This document shows, in pieces, positions 5,950 through 6,814 of a stretch of DNA of 6,814 bases (positions are counted from its first letter, which is position 1; every line of letters begins with the position of its first letter). The notes under the pieces were generated by a model. It was not told the DNA's origin. It saw only the letters and a program-made list of their open reading frames with translations, and did no database searches. The stretch is taken from positions 1 to 6,814 of the forward strand of contig CAKZJN010000315.1 of assembly GCA_936943465.1 (NCBI GenBank), written 5' to 3'. The translations under genes and the position numbers were made by a program. Source of the DNA: an uncultured Rhodoferax sp. Lineage in GTDB: Bacteria; Pseudomonadota; Gammaproteobacteria; Burkholderiales; Burkholderiaceae_C.

Positions 5950-6814
5950 GCGCGCCGGTTCTCGACAAATTGTTGCTGGCCATGAAGAACTCCAAGGGGG
6001 TTCCGGCCACGGAGCGTTCGGTCGCTTCGGTATTGGGTGCGCTGGACAACAGCCAGCGCGGCAAGCAGGAGGTGGTGGGCCACATCATTGAAGACTTTGC
6101 CCTGACGCAAAAGGTACTCAAACTAGCCAATTCGGCCATGTACGCGCCCTTTGGCGACGGATCGGCCTCGGTCAGTTCGGCAGTCGACGTGCTGGGCTCG
6201 GAAGCGGTGCTGCACCTGGTGCTGGGTGCCGATCTGGTCAGCGACGAAGAGCTCCACCAGGACGCGCACCTGTCCCAGTCGCTGCTGGCCTCCGAACTGG
6301 CCCGCACCGCGCTGGCAGACCGGGCGGAAGACGCTTCCATTGCCACGCTGATGGTCGAAATCGGGCGCTTGATGGTCGGCAAATACCTTGCCGCCGAGTC
6401 GGCAGCCATCGCCATCCAAGTCGCTGCGGGGACCGCCCCGGAAATGGCCGCCAAGGCGGTGATGGGCATGAGTTACCAGGAAATCGGCGTAGAACTGGCT
6501 GCGCGCTGGAACCTGCCTCAGACGCTACGCGCCACCATCGATGGAACCGGCGACCCGACACTGGTAGGCATTGCCCGCTTTGCCAGCACCGCGTCCACCC
6601 TGATCCATCAGGGCCAGAGCGAATCGGTCGCAGCGCTGATCCAGAAGCTGGACCTGCCCGGCATCGACAAGGGCAAACTGGGCGCCTTGGTTACCCACCG
6701 GTCGGATCAGTTCCGCGCTGCGCAGCCCGCCCGCGAAGCGCTCTCGCGTGAAACCGCCTTGGCCCGTTTGCTGCAGGACCTCATCGACACCGAGTGGGAC
6801 AGTCTGGATGCCCT
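5946..6814 (+). CDS. HDOD-domain signalling protein, 5' part
   Basis: The frame opened by the ATG at 5946 stays open to the window edge, giving 289 residues. Residues about 10-200 form an HDOD domain, the non-catalytic HD-related output domain found in bacterial signal transduction. The signature DFALTQKVLKLANSAMY (50-66) matches the family pattern, followed by SSAVDVLGSEAV (77-88), IATLMVEIGRLMV (132-144) and YQEIGVELAARWNLP (177-191). At the HD position the residues are Val137-Glu138, so no metal-dependent phosphohydrolase activity is expected, as is typical of HDOD. Residues 200-289 are a helical extension that may lead to a further domain outside the window; I cannot name it. The ATG overlaps the stop of the c-di-GMP enzyme gene and has a strong RBS, so the two are almost certainly one operon. 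HDOD proteins are often scaffolds in c-di-GMP or chemotaxis-like pathways; the partner here is an inference from coupling. Confidence 0.9.
   Translation, partial: MSAPVLDKLLLAMKNSKGVPATERSVASVLGALDNSQRGKQEVVGHIIEDFALTQKVLKLANSAMYAPFGDGSASVSSAVDVLGSEAVLHLVLGADLVSDEELHQDAHLSQSLLASELARTALADRAEDASIATLMVEIGRLMVGKYLAAESAAIAIQVAAGTAPEMAAKAVMGMSYQEIGVELAARWNLPQTLRATIDGTGDPTLVGIARFASTASTLIHQGQSESVAALIQKLDLPGIDKGKLGALVTHRSDQFRAAQPAREALSRETALARLLQDLIDTEWDSLDA

Noticed and set aside
5846..6469. A 207-codon minus-strand open frame over the HDOD gene
   Set aside because: The opposite strand encodes a clear HDOD signature with a strong RBS; the antisense translation is Ser/Ala/Arg-rich without any family pattern.

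Overview
This 6.8 kb window looks like ordinary chromosome from a beta-proteobacterium of the order Burkholderiales, most likely family Comamonadaceae (Rhodoferax/Polaromonas-like). That placement is an inference from high GC, codon use, protein wording and the gatB - DUF4124 - pyrE - exonuclease III gene order; no database search was run. Coding density is very high: the largest gap between confident genes is 186 bases, and that gap holds a small leader ORF. No rRNA, tRNA, CRISPR array, insertion sequence or phage gene was seen.

Layout. (1) Positions 1-918, +: the 3' two-thirds of gatB (tRNA-dependent amidotransferase), cut by the window edge. (2) Positions 940-2287, -: a two-gene unit, pyrE (orotate phosphoribosyltransferase) followed after 7 bases by an exported coiled-coil DUF4124 protein; it converges on gatB. 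(3) Positions 2286-3734, +: an exonuclease III family DNA-repair nuclease, divergent from pyrE with start codons that physically overlap, followed after 27 bases by a PaiB-type FMN-binding protein. (4) Positions 3751-4131, -: a carboxymuconolactone decarboxylase family protein, convergent with the PaiB gene. (5) Positions 4253-6814, +: a cyclic-di-GMP signalling unit made of a possible 22-codon leader ORF, a PAS-GGDEF-EAL protein and an HDOD-domain protein that runs off the window. Both junctions in this unit are ATGA stop/start overlaps.

How the genes relate. The left half is housekeeping (translation fidelity, pyrimidine synthesis, DNA repair) and the genes are probably neighbours by history, not by shared pathway. 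The right end is the only clear functional module: a bifunctional-looking c-di-GMP enzyme with both catalytic sites intact, translationally coupled to an HDOD protein. The most interesting points are the leader ORF that appears to feed ribosomes to a c-di-GMP gene with no ribosome binding site of its own, and the overlapped divergent starts of pyrE and the exonuclease gene. I see no convincing evidence of a wholly new system.
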